Part shown: positions 43,801-57,218 of the stretch, in pieces
Numbering within the stretch: the stretch's first letter is position 1
Layout: every line of letters starts with the position of its first letter
Assembly (NCBI RefSeq): GCF_010183535.1
Contig: NC_071332.1
Span: forward strand, 1-64,000
Direction of reading: 5' to 3'
From: Caenorhabditis remanei
Lineage: Eukaryota; Nematoda; Chromadorea; Rhabditida; Rhabditidae
DNA: 64,000 bases
Notes under the pieces: model-generated
Told to the model about the DNA's origin: nothing
The model's input: the letters and a program-made list of their open reading frames with translations, nothing else
Database searches by the model: none
Translations under genes and position numbers: made by a program

Positions 43801-46800
43801 GATTTTTATACCATTCGAAAGCCCTCGTTTTTCTCTACAAAAATGATCTAATTTAAAAAAATTTCGTTCAAAAATAAAGTTGTAGTGACATTTCCGTCAA
43901 TTTTTGAGATTTGGTCCAAGTGGTCTTTTCTGCCAATACATTTTTTATCAGAACTCAGTCAGTTTTGGACGGATCACAGAGATTTTTATACCATTCGAAA
44001 GCCCTCGTTTTTCTCTACAAAAATGATCTAATTTAAAAAATTTTCGTTCAAAAATAAAGTTGTAGTGACATTTCCGTCAATTTTTGAGATTTGGTCCAAG
44101 TGGATCTTTTCTGCCAATACATTTTTTATCAGAACTCAGTCAGTTTTGGACGGATCACAGAGATTTTTATACCATTCGAAAGCCCTCGTTTTTCTCTACA
44201 AAAATGATCTAATTTAAAAAAATTTCGTTCAAAAATAAAGTTGTAGTGACATTTCCGTCAATTTTTGAGATTTGGTCCAAGTGGTCATTTTCTGCCAATA
44301 CATTTTTTATCAGAACTCAGTCAGTTTTGGACGGATCACAGAGATTTTTATACCATTCGAAAGCCCTCGTTTTTCTCTACAAAAATGATCTAATTTAAAA
44401 AAATTTCGTTCAAAAATAAAGTTGTAGTGACATTTCCGTCAATTTTTGAGATTTGGTCCAAGTGGTCATTTCTGCCAATACATTTTTTATCAGAACTCAG
44501 TCAGTTTTGGACGGATCACAGAGATTTTTATACCATTCGAAAGCCCTCGTTTTTCTCTACAAAAATGATCTAATTTAAAAAAATTTCGTTCAAAAATAAA
44601 GTTGTAGTGACATTTCCGTCAATTTTTGAGATTTGGTCCAAGTGGTCTTTTCTGCCAATACATTTTTTATCAGAACTCAGTCAGTTTTGGACGGATCACA
44701 GAGATTTTTATACCATTCGAAAGCCCTCGTTTTTCTCTACAAAAATGATCTAATTTAAAAAAATTTCGTTCAAAAATAAAGTTGTAGTGACATTTCCGTC
44801 AATTTTTGAGATTTGGTCCAAGTGGATCTTTTCTGCCAATACATTTTTTATCAGAACTCAGTCAGTTTTGGACGGATCACAGAGATTTTTATACCATTCG
44901 AAAGCCCTCGTTTTTCTCTACAAAAATGATCTAATTTAAAAAAATTTCGTTCAAAAATAAAGTTGTAGTGACATTTCCGTCAATTTTTGAGATTTGGTCC
45001 AAGTGGTCATTTTCTGCCAATACATTTTTTATCAGAACTCAGTCAGTTTTGGACGGATCACAGAGATTTTTATACCATTCGAAAGCCCTCGTTTTTCTCT
45101 ACAAAAATGATCTAATTTAAAAAAATTTCGTTCAAAAATAAAGTTGTAGTGACATTTCCGTCAATTTTTGAGATTTGGTCCAAGTGGTCTTTTCTGCCAA
45201 TACATTTTTTATCAGAACTCAGTCAGTTTTGGACGGATCACAGAGATTTTTATACCATTCGAAAGCCCTCGTTTTTCTCTACAAAAATGATCTAATTTAA
45301 AAAATTTCGTTCAAAAATAAAGTTGTAGTGACATTTCCGTCAATTTTTGAGATTTGGTCCAAGTGGATCTTTTCTGCCAATACATTTTTTATCAGAACTC
45401 AGTCAGTTTTGGACGGATCACAGAGATTTTTATACCATTCGAAAGCCCTCGTTTTTCTCTACAAAAATGATCTAATTTAAAAAATTTTGTTCAAAAATAA
45501 AGTTGTAGTGACATTTCCGTCAATTTTTGAGATTTGGTCCAAGTGGTCTTTTCTGCCAATACATTTTTTATCAGAACTCAGTCAGTTTTGGACGGATCAC
45601 AGAGATTTTTATACCATTCGAAAGCCCTCGTTTTTCTCTACAAAAATGATCTAATTTAAAAAAATTTCGTTCAAAAATAAAGTTGTAGTGACATTTCCGT
45701 CAATTTTTGAGATTTGGTCCAAGTGGTATTTTCTGCCAATACATTTTTTATCAGAACTCAGTCAGTTTTGGACGGATCACAGAGATTTTTATACCATTCG
45801 AAAGCCCTCGTTTTTCTCTACAAAAATGATCTAATTTAAAAAAATTTCGTTCAAAAATAAAGTTGTAGTGACATTTCCGTCAATTTTTGAGATTTGGTCC
45901 AAGTGGTCTTTTCTGCCAATACATTTTTTATCAGAACTCAGTCAGTTTTGGACGGATCACAGAGATTTTTATACCATTCGAAAGCCCTCGTTTTTCTCTA
46001 CAAAAATGATCTAATTTAAAAAATTTCGTTCAAAAATAAAGTTGTAGTGACATTTCCGTCAATTTTTGAGATTTGGTCCAAGTGGTATTTTCTGCCAATA
46101 CATTTTTTATCAGAACTCAGTCAGTTTTGGACGGATCACAGAGATTTTTATACCATTCGAAAGCCCTCGTTTTCTCTACAAAAATGATCTAATTTAAAAA
46201 ATTTCGTTCAAAAATAAAGTTGTAGTGACATTTCCGTCAATTTTTGAGATTTGGTCCAAGTGGTCTTTTCTGCCAATACATTTTTTATCAGAACTCAGTC
46301 AGTTTTGGACGGATCACAGAGATTTTTATACCATTCGAAAGCCCTCGTTTTTCTCTACAAAAATGATCTAATTTAAAAAAATTTCGTTCAAAAATAAAGT
46401 TGTAGTGACATTTCCGTCAATTTTTGAGATTTGGTCCAAGTGGTCTTTTCTGCCAATACATTTTTTATCAGAACTCAGTCAGTTTTGGACGGATCACAGA
46501 GATTTTTATACCATTCGAAAGCCCTCGTTTTTCTCTACAAAAATGATCTAATTTAAAAAAATTTCGTTCAAAAATAAAGTTGTAGTGACATTTCCGTCAA
46601 TTTTTGAGATTTGGTCCAAGTGGTCTTTTCTGCCAATACATTTTTTATCAGAACTCAGTCAGTTTTGGACGGATCACAGAGATTTTTATACCATTCGAAA
46701 GCCCTCGTTTTTCTCTACAAAAATGATCTAATTTAAAAAAATTTGTTCAAAAATAAAGTTGTAGTGACATTTCCGTCAATTTTTGAGATTTGGTCCAAGT

Positions 46801-49800
46801 GGTATTTTCTGCCAATACATTTTTTATCAGAACTCAGTCAGTTTTGGACGGATCACAGAGATTTTTATACCATTCGAAAGCCCTCGTTTTTCTCTACAAA
46901 AATGATCTAATTTAAAAAAATTTCGTTCAAAAATAAAGTTGTAGTGACATTTCCGTCAATTTTTGAGATTTGGTCCAAGTGGATCTTTTCTGCCAATACA
47001 TTTTTTATCAGAACTCAGTCAGTTTTGGACGGATCACAGAGATTTTTATACCATTCGAAAGCCCTCGTTTTTCTCTACAAAAATGATCTAATTTAAAAAA
47101 TTTTGTTCAAAAATAAAGTTGTAGTGACATTTCCGTCAATTTTTGAGATTTGGTCCAAGTGGTCTTTTCTGCCAATACATTTTTTATCAGAACTCAGTCA
47201 GTTTTGGACGGATCACAGAGATTTTTATACCATTCGAAAGCCCTCGTTTTTCTCTACAAAAATGATCTAATTTAAAAAATTTTGTTCAAAAATAAAGTTG
47301 TAGTGACATTTCCGTCAATTTTTGAGATTTGGTCCAAGTGGTCTTTTCTGCCAATACATTTTTTATCAGAACTCAGTCAGTTTTGGACGGATCACAGAGA
47401 TTTTTATACCATTCGAAAGCCCTCGTTTTTCTCTACAAAAATGATCTAATTTAAAAAAATTTTGTTCAAAAATAAAGTTGTAGTGACATTTCCGTCAATT
47501 TTTGAGATTTGGTCCAAGTGGTACTTTTCTGCCAATACATTTTTTATCAGAACTCAGTCAGTTTTGGACGGATCACAGAGATTTTTATACCATTCGAAAG
47601 CCCTCGTTTTTCTCTACAAAAATGATCTAATTTAAAAAATTTTGTTCAAAAATAAAGTTGTAGTGACATTTCCGTCAATTTTTGAGATTTGGTCCAAGTG
47701 GATCTTTTCTGCCAATACATTTTTTATCAGAACTCAGTCAGTTTTGGACGGATCACAGAGATTTTTATACCATTCGAAAGCCCTCGTTTTTCTCTACAAA
47801 AATGATCTAATTTAAAAAAATTTTGTTCAAAAATAAAGTTGTAGTGACATTTCCGTCAATTTTTGAGATTTGGTCCAAGTGGTCTTTTCTGCCAATACAT
47901 TTTTTATCAGAACTCAGTCAGTTTTGGACGGATCACAGAGATTTTTATACCATTCGAAAGCCCTCGTTTTTCTCTACAAAAATGATCTAATTTAAAAAAT
48001 TTTGTTCAAAAATAAAGTTGTAGTGACATTTCCGTCAATTTTTGAGATTTGGTCCAAGTGGTCTTTTCTGCCAATACATTTTTTATCAGAACTCAGTCAG
48101 TTTTGGACGGATCACAGAGATTTTTATACCATTCGAAAGCCCTCGTTTTTCTCTACAAAAATGATCTAATTTAAAAAAATTTCGTTCAAAAATAAAGTTG
48201 TAGTGACATTTCCGTCAATTTTTGAGATTTGGTCCAAGTGGTATTTTCTGCCAATACATTTTTTATCAGAACTCAGTCAGTTTTGGACGGATCACAGAGA
48301 TTTTTATACCATTCGAAAGCCCTCGTTTTTCTCTACAAAAATGATCTAATTTAAAAAATTTTGTTCAAAAATAAAGTTGTAGTGACATTTCCGTCAATTT
48401 TTGAGATTTGGTCCAAGTGGTCTTTTCTGCCAATACATTTTTTATCAGAACTCAGTCAGTTTTGGACGGATCACAGAGATTTTTATACCATTCGAAAGCC
48501 CTCGTTTTTCTCTACAAAAATGATCTAATTTAAAAAATTTTGTTCAAAAATAAAGTTGTAGTGACATTTCCGTCAATTTTTGAGATTTGGTCCAAGTGGT
48601 CTTTTCTGCCAATACATTTTTTATCAGAACTCAGTCAGTTTTGGACGGATCACAGAGATTTTTATACCATTCGAAAGCCCTCGTTTTTCTCTACAAAAAT
48701 GATCTAATTTAAAAAAATTTTGTTCAAAAATAAAGTTGTAGTGACATTTCCGTCAATTTTTGAGATTTGGTCCAAGTGGATCTTTTCTGCCAATACATTT
48801 TTTATCAGAACTCAGTCAGTTTTGGACGGATCACAGAGATTTTTATACCATTCGAAAGCCCTCGTTTTTCTCTACAAAAATGATCTAATTTAAAAAAATT
48901 TTGTTCAAAAATAAAGTTGTAGTGACATTTCCGTCAATTTTTGAGATTTGGTCCAAGTGGATCTTTTCTGCCAATACATTTTTTATCAGAACTCAGTCAG
49001 TTTTGGACGGATCACAGAGATTTTTATACCATTCGAAAGCCCTCGTTTTCTCTACAAAAATGATCTAATTTAAAAAATTTTGTTCAAAAATAAAGTTGTA
49101 GTGACATTTCCGTCAATTTTTGAGATTTGGTCCAAGTGGTCATTTTCTGCCAATACATTTTTTATCAGAACTCAGTCAGTTTTGGACGGATCACAGAGAT
49201 TTTTATACCATTCGAAAGCCCTCGTTTTTCTCTACAAAAATGATCTAATTTAAAAAAATTTGTTCAAAAATAAAGTTGTAGTGACATTTCCGTCAATTTT
49301 TGAGATTTGGTCCAAGTGGATCTTTTCTGCCAATACATTTTTTATCAGAACTCAGTCAGTTTTGGACGGATCACAGAGATTTTTATACCATTCGAAAGCC
49401 CTCGTTTTTCTCTACAAAAATGATCTAATTTAAAAAAATTTTGTTCAAAAATAAAGTTGTAGTGACATTTCCGTCAATTTTTGAGATTTGGTCCAAGTGG
49501 ATCTTTTCTGCCAATACATTTTTTATCAGAACTCAGTCAGTTTTGGACGGATCACAGAGATTTTTATACCATTCGAAAGCCCTCGTTTTCTCTACAAAAA
49601 TGATCTAATTTAAAAAAATTTTGTTCAAAAATAAAGTTGTAGTGACATTTCCGTCAATTTTTGAGATTTGGTCCAAGTGGATCTTTTCTGCCAATACATT
49701 TTTTATCAGAACTCAGTCAGTTTTGGACGGATCACAGAGATTTTTATACCATTCGAAAGCCCTCGTTTTTCTCTACAAAAATGATCTAATTTAAAAAAAT

Positions 49801-52800
49801 TTTGTTCAAAAATAAAGTTGTAGTGACATTTCCGTCAATTTTTGAGATTTGGTCCAAGTGGTCTTTTCTGCCAATACATTTTTTATCAGAACTCAGTCAG
49901 TTTTGGACGGATCACAGAGATTTTTATACCATTCGAAAGCCCTCGTTTTTCTCTACAAAAATGATCTAATTTAAAAAAATTTTGTTCAAAAATAAAGTTG
50001 TAGTGACATTTCCGTCAATTTTTGAGATTTGGTCCAAGTGGTACTTTTCTGCCAATACATTTTTTATCAGAACTCAGTCAGTTTTGGACGGATCACAGAG
50101 ATTTTTATACCATTCGAAAGCCCTCGTTTTTCTCTACAAAAATGATCTAATTTAAAAAATTTTGTTCAAAAATAAAGTTGTAGTGACATTTCCGTCAATT
50201 TTTGAGATTTGGTCCAAGTGGTCTTTTCTGCCAATACATTTTTTATCAGAACTCAGTCAGTTTTGGACGGATCACAGAGATTTTTATACCATTCGAAAGC
50301 CCTCGTTTTTCTCTACAAAAATGATCTAATTTAAAAAATTTCGTTCAAAAATAAAGTTGTAGTGACATTTCCGTCAATTTTTGAGATTTGGTCCAAGTGG
50401 TCTTTTCTGCCAATACATTTTTTATCAGAACTCAGTCAGTTTTGGACGGATCACAGAGATTTTTATACCATTCGAAAGCCCTCGTTTTTCTCTACAAAAA
50501 TGATCTAATTTAAAAAAATTTCGTTCAAAAATAAAGTTGTAGTGACATTTCCGTCAATTTTTGAGATTTGGTCCAAGTGGTCTTTTCTGCCAATACATTT
50601 TTTATCAGAACTCAGTCAGTTTTGGACGGATCACAGAGATTTTTATACCATTCGAAAGCCCTCGTTTTTCTCTACAAAAATGATCTAATTTAAAAAATTT
50701 TGTTCAAAAATAAAGTTGTAGTGACATTTCCGTCAATTTTTGAGATTTGGTCCAAGTGGATCTTTTCTGCCAATACATTTTTTATCAGAACTCAGTCAGT
50801 TTTGGACGGATCACAGAGATTTTTATACCATTCGAAAGCCCTCGTTTTTCTCTACAAAAATGATCTAATTTAAAAAAATTTGTTCAAAAATAAAGTTGTA
50901 GTGACATTTCCGTCAATTTTTGAGATTTGGTCCAAGTGGTCTTTTCTGCCAATACATTTTTATCAGAACTCAGTCAGTTTTGGACGGATCACAGAGATTT
51001 TTATACCATTCGAAAGCCCTCGTTTTTCTCTACAAAAATGATCTAATTTAAAAAATTTTGTTCAAAAATAAAGTTGTAGTGACATTTCCGTCAATTTTTG
51101 AGATTTGGTCCAAGTGGTATTTTCTGCCAATACATTTTTTATCAGAACTCAGTCAGTTTTGGACGGATCACAGAGATTTTTATACCATTCGAAAGCCCTC
51201 GTTTTTCTCTACAAAAATGATCTAATTTAAAAAAATTTTGTTCAAAAATAAAGTTGTAGTGACATTTCCGTCAATTTTTGAGATTTGGTCCAAGTGGATC
51301 TTTTCTGCCAATACATTTTTTATCAGAACTCAGTCAGTTTTGGACGGATCACAGAGATTTTTATACCATTCGAAAGCCCTCGTTTTTCTCTACAAAAATG
51401 ATCTAATTTAAAAAAATTTGTTCAAAAATAAAGTTGTAGTGACATTTCCGTCAATTTTTGAGATTTGGTCCAAGTGGATCTTTTCTGCCAATACATTTTT
51501 TATCAGAACTCAGTCAGTTTTGGACGGATCACAGAGATTTTTATACCATTCGAAAGCCCTCGTTTTTCTCTACAAAAATGATCTAATTTAAAAAAATTTT
51601 GTTCAAAAATAAAGTTGTAGTGACATTTCCGTCAATTTTTGAGATTTGGTCCAAGTGGATCTTTTCTGCCAATACATTTTTTATCAGAACTCAGTCAGTT
51701 TTGGACGGATCACAGAGATTTTTATACCATTCGAAAGCCCTCGTTTTTCTCTACAAAAATGATCTAATTTAAAAAATTTTGTTCAAAAATAAAGTTGTAG
51801 TGACATTTCCGTCAATTTTTGAGATTTGGTCCAAGTGGTCTTTTCTGCCAATACATTTTTTATCAGAACTCAGTCAGTTTTGGACGGATCACAGAGATTT
51901 TTATACCATTCGAAAGCCCTCGTTTTTCTCTACAAAAATGATCTAATTTAAAAAATTTCGTTCAAAAATAAAGTTGTAGTGACATTTCCGTCAATTTTTG
52001 AGATTTGGTCCAAGTGGTCTTTTCTGCCAATACATTTTTTATCAGAACTCAGTCAGTTTTGGACGGATCACAGAGATTTTTATACCATTCGAAAGCCCTC
52101 GTTTTTCTCTACAAAAATGATCTAATTTAAAAAAATTTCGTTCAAAAATAAAGTTGTAGTGACATTTCCGTCAATTTTTGAGATTTGGTCCAAGTGGTCT
52201 TTTCTGCCAATACATTTTTTATCAGAACTCAGTCAGTTTTGGACGGATCACAGAGATTTTTATACCATTCGAAAGCCCTCGTTTTTCTCTACAAAAATGA
52301 TCTAATTTAAAAAAATTTTGTTCAAAAATAAAGTTGTAGTGACATTTCCGTCAATTTTTGAGATTTGGTCCAAGTGGATCTTTTCTGCCAATACATTTTT
52401 TATCAGAACTCAGTCAGTTTTGGACGGATCACAGAGATTTTTATACCATTCGAAAGCCCTCGTTTTTCTCTACAAAAATGATCTAATTTAAAAAATTTGT
52501 TCAAAAATAAAGTTGTAGTGACATTTCCGTCAATTTTTGAGATTTGGTCCAAGTGGTCTTTTCTGCCAATACATTTTTTATCAGAACTCAGTCAGTTTTG
52601 GACGGATCACAGAGATTTTTATACCATTCGAAAGCCCTCGTTTTTCTCTACAAAAATGATCTAATTTAAAAAAATTTTGTTCAAAAATAAAGTTGTAGTG
52701 ACATTTCCGTCAATTTTTGAGATTTGGTCCAAGTGGTCTTTTCTGCCAATACATTTTTTATCAGAACTCAGTCAGTTTTGGACGGATCACAGAGATTTTT

Positions 52801-55800
52801 ATACCATTCGAAAGCCCTCGTTTTTCTCTACAAAAATGATCTAATTTAAAAAAATTTTGTTCAAAAATAAAGTTGTAGTGACATTTCCGTCAATTTTTGA
52901 GATTTGGTCCAAGTGGTCTTTTCTGCCAATACATTTTTTATCAGAACTCAGTCAGTTTTGGACGGATCACAGAGATTTTTATACCATTCGAAAGCCCTCG
53001 TTTTTCTCTACAAAAATGATCTAATTTAAAAAAATTTGTTCAAAAATAAAGTTGTAGTGACATTTCCGTCAATTTTTGAGATTTGGTCCAAGTGGTCTTT
53101 TCTGCCAATACATTTTTTATCAGAACTCAGTCAGTTTTGGACGGATCACAGAGATTTTTATACCATTCGAAAGCCCTCGTTTTTCTCTACAAAAATGATC
53201 TAATTTAAAAAAATTTCGTTCAAAAATAAAGTTGTAGTGACATTTCCGTCAATTTTTGAGATTTGGTCCAAGTGGTCTTTTCTGCCAATACATTTTTTAT
53301 CAGAACTCAGTCAGTTTTGGACGGATCACAGAGATTTTTATACCATTCGAAAGCCCTCGTTTTTCTCTACAAAAATGATCTAATTTAAAAAAATTTTGTT
53401 CAAAAATAAAGTTGTAGTGACATTTCCGTCAATTTTTGAGATTTGGTCCAAGTGGTCTTTTCTGCCAATACATTTTTTATCAGAACTCAGTCAGTTTTGG
53501 ACGGATCACAGAGATTTTTATACCATTCGAAAGCCCTCGTTTTTCTCTACAAAAATGATCTAATTTAAAAAATTTCGTTCAAAAATAAAGTTGTAGTGAC
53601 ATTTCCGTCAATTTTTGAGATTTGGTCCAAGTGGTCTTTTCTGCCAATACATTTTTTATCAGAACTCAGTCAGTTTTGGACGGATCACAGAGATTTTTAT
53701 ACCATTCGAAAGCCCTCGTTTTTCTCTACAAAAATGATCTAATTTAAAAAAATTTTGTTCAAAAATAAAGTTGTAGTGACATTTCCGTCAATTTTTGAGA
53801 TTTGGTCCAAGTGGTCTTTTCTGCCAATACATTTTTTATCAGAACTCAGTCAGTTTTGGACGGATCACAGAGATTTTTATACCATTCGAAAGCCCTCGTT
53901 TTTCTCTACAAAAATGATCTAATTTAAAAAAATTTCGTTCAAAAATAAAGTTGTAGTGACATTTCCGTCAATTTTTGAGATTTGGTCCAAGTGGTCTTTT
54001 CTGCCAATACATTTTTTATCAGAACTCAGTCAGTTTTGGACGGATCACAGAGATTTTTATACCATTCGAAAGCCCTCGTTTTTCTCTACAAAAATGATCT
54101 AATTTAAAAAAATTTTGTTCAAAAATAAAGTTGTAGTGACATTTCCGTCAATTTTTGAGATTTGGTCCAAGTGGTCTTTTCTGCCAATACATTTTTTATC
54201 AGAACTCAGTCAGTTTTGGACGGATCACAGAGATTTTTATACCATTCGAAAGCCCTCGTTTTTCTCTACAAAAATGATCTAATTTAAAAAAATTTTGTTC
54301 AAAAATAAAGTTGTAGTGACATTTCCGTCAATTTTTGAGATTTGGTCCAAGTGGTCTTTTCTGCCAATACATTTTTTATCAGAACTCAGTCAGTTTTGGA
54401 CGGATCACAGAGATTTTTATACCATTCGAAAGCCCTCGTTTTTCTCTACAAAAATGATCTAATTTAAAAAAATTTTGTTCAAAAATAAAGTTGTAGTGAC
54501 ATTTCCGTCAATTTTTGAGATTTGGTCCAAGTGGTCTTTTCTGCCAATACATTTTTTATCAGAACTCAGTCAGTTTTGGACGGATCACAGAGATTTTTAT
54601 ACCATTCGAAAGCCCTCGTTTTTCTCTACAAAAATGATCTAATTTAAAAAAATTTTGTTCAAAAATAAAGTTGTAGTGACATTTCCGTCAATTTTTGAGA
54701 TTTGGTCCAAGTGGTCTTTTCTGCCAATACATTTTTTATCAGAACTCAGTCAGTTTTGGACGGATCACAGAGATTTTTATACCATTCGAAAGCCCTCGTT
54801 TTTCTCTACAAAAATGATCTAATTTAAAAAAATTTCGTTCAAAAATAAAGTTGTAGTGACATTTCCGTCAATTTTTGAGATTTGGTCCAAGTGGTCTTTT
54901 CTGCCAATACATTTTTTATCAGAACTCAGTCAGTTTTGGACGGATCACAGAGATTTTTATACCATTCGAAAGCCCTCGTTTTTCTCTACAAAAATGATCT
55001 AATTTAAAAAATTTCGTTCAAAAATAAAGTTGTAGTGACATTTCCGTCAATTTTTGAGATTTGGTCCAAGTGGTCTTTTCTGCCAATACATTTTTTATCA
55101 GAACTCAGTCAGTTTTGGACGGATCACAGAGATTTTTATACCATTCGAAAGCCCTCGTTTTTCTCTACAAAAATGATCTAATTTAAAAAAATTTCGTTCA
55201 AAAATAAAGTTGTAGTGACATTTCCGTCAATTTTTGAGATTTGGTCCAAGTGGTCTTTTCTGCCAATACATTTTTTATCAGAACTCAGTCAGTTTTGGAC
55301 GGATCACAGAGATTTTATACCATTCGAAAGCCCTCGTTTTTCTCTACAAAAATGATCTAATTTAAAAAAATTTCGTTCAAAAATAAAGTTGTAGTGACAT
55401 TTCCGTCAATTTTTGAGATTTGGTCCAAGTGGTCTTTTCTGCCAATACATTTTTTATCAGAACTCAGTCAGTTTTGGACGGATCACAGAGATTTTATACC
55501 ATTCGAAAGCCCTCGTTTTTCTCTACAAAAATGATCTAATTTAAAAAAATTTCGTTCAAAAATAAAGTTGTAGTGACATTTCCGTCAATTTTTGAGATTT
55601 GGTCCAAGTGGTCTTTCTGCCAATACATTTTTTATCAGAACTCAGTCAGTTTTGGACGGATCACAGAGATTTTTATACCATTCGAAAGCCCTCGTTTTTC
55701 TCTACAAAAATGATCTAATTTAAAAAAATTTCGTTCAAAAATAAAGTTGTAGTGACATTTCCGTCAATTTTTGAGATTTGGTCCAAGTGGTCTTTTCTGC

Positions 55801-57118
55801 CAATACATTTTTTATCAGAACTCAGTCAGTTTTGGACGGATCACAGAGATTTTTATACCATTCGAAAGCCCTCGTTTTTCTCTACAAAAATGATCTAATT
55901 TAAAAAAATTTTGTTCAAAAATAAAGTTGTAGTGACATTTCCGTCAATTTTTGAGATTTGGTCCAAGTGGTCTTTTCTGCCAATACATTTTTTATCAGAA
56001 CTCAGTCAGTTTTGGACGGATCACAGAGATTTTTATACCATTCGAAAGCCCTCGTTTTTCTCTACAAAAATGATCTAATTTAAAAAAATTTTGTTCAAAA
56101 ATAAAGTTGTAGTGACATTTCCGTCAATTTTTGAGATTTGGTCCAAGTGGTCTTTTCTGCCAATACATTTTTTATCAGAACTCAGTCAGTTTTGGACGGA
56201 TCACAGAGATTTTTATACCATTCGAAAGCCCTCGTTTTTCTCTACAAAAATGATCTAATTTAAAAAAATTTCGTTCAAAAATAAAGTTGTAGTGACATTT
56301 CCGTCAATTTTTGAGATTTGGTCCAAGTGGATCTTTTCTGCCAATACATTTTTTATCAGAACTCAGTCAGTTTTGGACGGATCACAGAGATTTTTATACC
56401 ATTCGAAAGCCCTCGTTTTTCTCTACAAAAATGATCTAATTTAAAAAAATTTCGTTCAAAAATAAAGTTGTAGTGACATTTCCGTCAATTTTTGAGATTT
56501 GGTCCAAGTGGTCTTTTCTGCCAATACATTTTTTATCAGAACTCAGTCAGTTTTGGACGGATCACAGAGATTTTTATACCATTCGAAAGCCCTCGTTTTT
56601 CTCTACAAAAATGATCTAATTTAAAAAAATTTCGTTCAAAAATAAAGTTGTAGTGACATTTCCGTCAATTTTTGAGATTTGGTCCAAGTGGTCTTTTCTG
56701 CCAATACATTTTTTATCAGAACTCAGTCAGTTTTGGACGGATCACAGAGATTTTTATACCATTCGAAAGCCCTCGTTTTTCTCTACAAAAATGATCTAAT
56801 TTAAAAAAATTTCGTTCAAAAATAAAGTTGTAGTGACATTTCCGTCAATTTTTGAGATTTGGTCCAAGTGGTCTTTTCTGCCAATACATTTTTTATCAGA
56901 ACTCAGTCAGTTTTGGACGGATCACAGAGATTTTTATACCATTCGAAAGCCCTCGTTTTTCTCTACAAAAATGATCTAATTTAAAAAAATTTCGTTCAAA
57001 AATAAAGTTGTAGTGACATTTCCGTCAATTTTTGAGATTTGGTCCAAGTGGTCTTTTCTGCCAATACATTTTTTATCAGAACTCAGTCAGTTTTGGACGG
57101 ATCACAGAGATTTTATAC
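40856..57118 (+). repeat. Satellite C array, 180-bp monomer (~90 copies)
   Basis: Highly homogeneous tandem array with a period of 180 bp. Conserved blocks include CTGCCAATACATTTTTTATC, AGAACTCAGTCAGTTTTGGA, CATTCGAAAGCCCTCG, TTGTAGTGACATTTCCGTC and TTTTTGAGATTTGGTCC. Variation is concentrated in two places: the GTGG(TC/ATC/TCAT/TAT)TTTCTG junction and the A-run before TTCGTTC or TTTGTTC. No meaningful open frames. It abuts the LTR stub of the BEL element on the left and stops in an N gap on the right. Confidence 0.98.
41040..45540 (+). repeat. 540-bp trimeric higher-order repeat in satellite C
   Basis: Classifying monomers by the bases after AAGTGG gives a repeating series TC-type, ATC-type, TCAT-type. 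Examples of the ATC type are at about 41220, 41760, 43020, 43560, 44100, 44820 and 45360, mostly 540 bp apart, each followed by a TCAT type. Three steps are irregular: single extra monomers sit near 42300 and 44460, and the ATC-type copy near 42480 reads GTGATC. Right of ~45.5 kb the trimer breaks down, and from about 52.5 kb onward nearly all monomers are the TC type. Confidence 0.7.
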
Positions 57119-57218
57119 NNNNNNNNNNNNNNNNNNNNNNNNNNNNNNNNNNNNNNNNNNNNNNNNNNNNNNNNNNNNNNNNNNNNNNNNNNNNNNNNNN
57201 NNNNNNNNNNNNNNNNNN
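57119..57218. other. Assembly gap, 100 N
   Basis: Exactly 100 N bases between satellite C and inverted satellite A. The size is a placeholder, so the distance and relative orientation of the two arrays are not established. Confidence 1.

Noticed and set aside
40856..57118. CRISPR-like array appearance of the regular 180-bp repeats
   Set aside because: No short repeat/unique spacer pattern, no cas genes and a eukaryotic context; contiguous satellite monomers.
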